From the NCBI GenBank assembly GCA_023511295.1, contig JAIMBT010000010.1, positions 58,413 through 122,412 of the forward strand: DNA of 64,000 bases, written 5' to 3'. Position numbers and translations under genes: made by a program. The notes under the pieces were generated by a model. That model ran no database searches, was not told where the DNA came from, and saw nothing but the letters and a program-made list of their open reading frames with translations. The DNA is from Alicyclobacillus sp. Lineage in GTDB: Bacteria; Bacillota; Bacilli; Alicyclobacillales; Alicyclobacillaceae. Below, one piece after another: positions 62,950 through 64,000 of this stretch. How positions within the stretch are numbered: position 1 is the stretch's first letter; every line of letters starts with the position of its first letter.

Positions 62950-63164
62950 ACAAGCAAGGCACCAAAGGCACCCCGCTGCAATGGGAAAAGACGGGCTGCA
63001 AGGGGAAGCAACGGGATTCCGCCCCGTTTGACGAGCGGACAATGAGCAGCCAATCGGCCTCCGTAAACCTGCGTAAACCTGCGACGACAGATATAGGCCC
63101 AGTCACGTGGCCACGCTGGCCCAGAAACGACCGTGACGGCCGGTGGCCGCGGTGCCAACTCGCC
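62950..63164. other. Non-coding stretch with a 10-bp duplication
   Basis: No convincing gene. It contains the perfect tandem pair GTAAACCTGC (63063-63072 and 63073-63082) and Arg/Pro-type frames only. It leads into the 15-bp repeat. Confidence 0.5.
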
Positions 63165-63269
63165 GCCGTCCTCCGGGGCGCCGTCCTCCGGGGCGCCGTC
63201 CTCCGAGGTGCCGTCCTCCGAGGTGCCGTCCTCCGAGGTGCCGTCCTCCGAGGTGCCGTCCTCCGAGGT
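63165..63269. repeat. 15-bp tandem repeat, seven copies
   Basis: Two copies of GCCGTCCTCCGGGGC (63165-63194) are followed by five identical copies of GCCGTCCTCCGAGGT (63195-63269). The period is a multiple of three, so every frame is open across it, but no start with a ribosome site or sensible flanking protein was found. It lies directly past the rRNA terminator. Confidence 0.95.
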
Positions 63270-63274
63270 GCCGC

Positions 63275-63317
63275 AACACAAACAGGCCTCACACCCGTGG
63301 TCGGATGTGAGGCCTGT
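63275..63317 (-). terminator. rRNA operon terminator
   Basis: ACAGGCCTCACA (63282-63293) pairs perfectly with TGTGAGGCCTGT (63306-63317) around 12 bases. The minus-strand tail is UUGUGUU. It lies about 80 bases past the 5S 3' end. Confidence 0.93.
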
Positions 63318-63397
63318 CTGCCGTTTCGCCCGCCTGTACTGGCGGACCCGGGCTCTCGGACTGTATCTGCCCGCTTCACCCACACTTCTTCTCTCTC

Positions 63398-63514
63398 GCC
63401 TGGCGGCGTCCTACCTTCCCAGGGACTCGCGTCCCAAGTATTCTCGGCGCTGGAGGTCTTAACGGTCGTGTTCGGGATGGGTACGCGTGTGTCCCCTCCG
63501 CCATTGCCACCAGA
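63398..63514 (-). rRNA. rrf: 5S ribosomal RNA
   Basis: Read on the minus strand it begins TCTGGTGGCAATGGCGGAGG, includes CCCATCCCGAACACGACCGT and GTAGGACGCCGCC, and closes with GCCGCCAGGC pairing to the 5' end (helix I). This is the Gram-positive 5S pattern of about 117 bases. The ends are placed by that pairing and may be off by one or two bases. Confidence 0.95.
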
Positions 63515-63651
63515 CTTGCTCAGGTTGGGCCCCTTGCTCAACTACCTCGCCCAATCCCCTGCCTCGGTACCTACCGCACGGACCTTCCGTCCCTGCTCGA
63601 TACCCTCAAAACGAGTAGCGAATCGCTCCTCCTACTCCCTCCGACGCATTC

Positions 63652-64000
<349 letters not shown>

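Noticed and set aside
63165..63269. CRISPR array
   Set aside because: The 15-bp units are contiguous with no spacers and no cas genes are nearby.

Overview
This 64 kb window comes from the chromosome of a GC-rich (roughly 60% by eye), flagellated, Gram-positive bacterium of the Bacillales type, most like Alicyclobacillus or a close relative. The evidence is a PolC-type replicative polymerase with an internal proofreading domain, the Gram-positive flagellar gene order (fliY, the CheC/CheD adaptation branch, flhF-flhG), HslV/HslU with XerC and TrmFO, a ydaO-type c-di-AMP riboswitch, and the absence of outer-membrane genes. The genus is an inference. No insertion sequence, prophage, CRISPR array or tRNA was seen.

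Layout. Bases 1-1778 (+): the end of typA, then tdk and its terminator. Bases 1881-13493 (-): a housekeeping block, read from the right as rpsB-tsf-terminator-pyrH-frr-uppS-cdsA-dxr-rseP-polC. It covers translation, UMP synthesis, ribosome recycling, undecaprenyl and CDP-DAG lipid precursors, MEP isoprenoid synthesis, regulated membrane proteolysis and replication. Bases 13540-37234 (-): one nearly gap-free flagellar/chemotaxis operon read from flgB to a SwrB-like gene. Many genes are joined by 1-11 base overlaps or ATGA/GTGA junctions. Bases 37396-47413 (-): hslU, hslV, xerC, trmFO, topA, dprA, sucD, sucC. Bases 47596-53470: a small membrane protein, comM (+), yraN, a YlqH/YlqG pair resembling a second export-switch/FliK module, rnhB, rbgA and rplS. 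Bases 53543-62949 are accessory: an orphan HlyD-like protein, a c-di-AMP riboswitch ahead of a 46-residue acidic protein, a three-gene envelope cluster (O-antigen-ligase fold, propeller-like membrane protein, lipoprotein), two hotdog thioesterases, an M23 peptidase, an RluA-family pseudouridine synthase and a YozQ-like protein. Bases 63165-64000 (-): the end of an rRNA operon (23S 3' part, 5S, terminator) next to a 15-bp tandem repeat.

Compared with Bacillus subtilis, the colinear core lacks several genes at their usual sites: proS (rseP-polC), sigD (cheD-swrB), cheB and cheA (flhG-cheW) and codY (hslU-flgB). CheW, CheC, CheD, CheY and FliY are present, so a CheA kinase is expected elsewhere. 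The most interesting unexplained unit is at 54537-54951: a consensus promoter, a convincing c-di-AMP aptamer, a tiny acidic protein and a strong terminator, making a self-contained second-messenger-controlled micro-transcript of unknown function.
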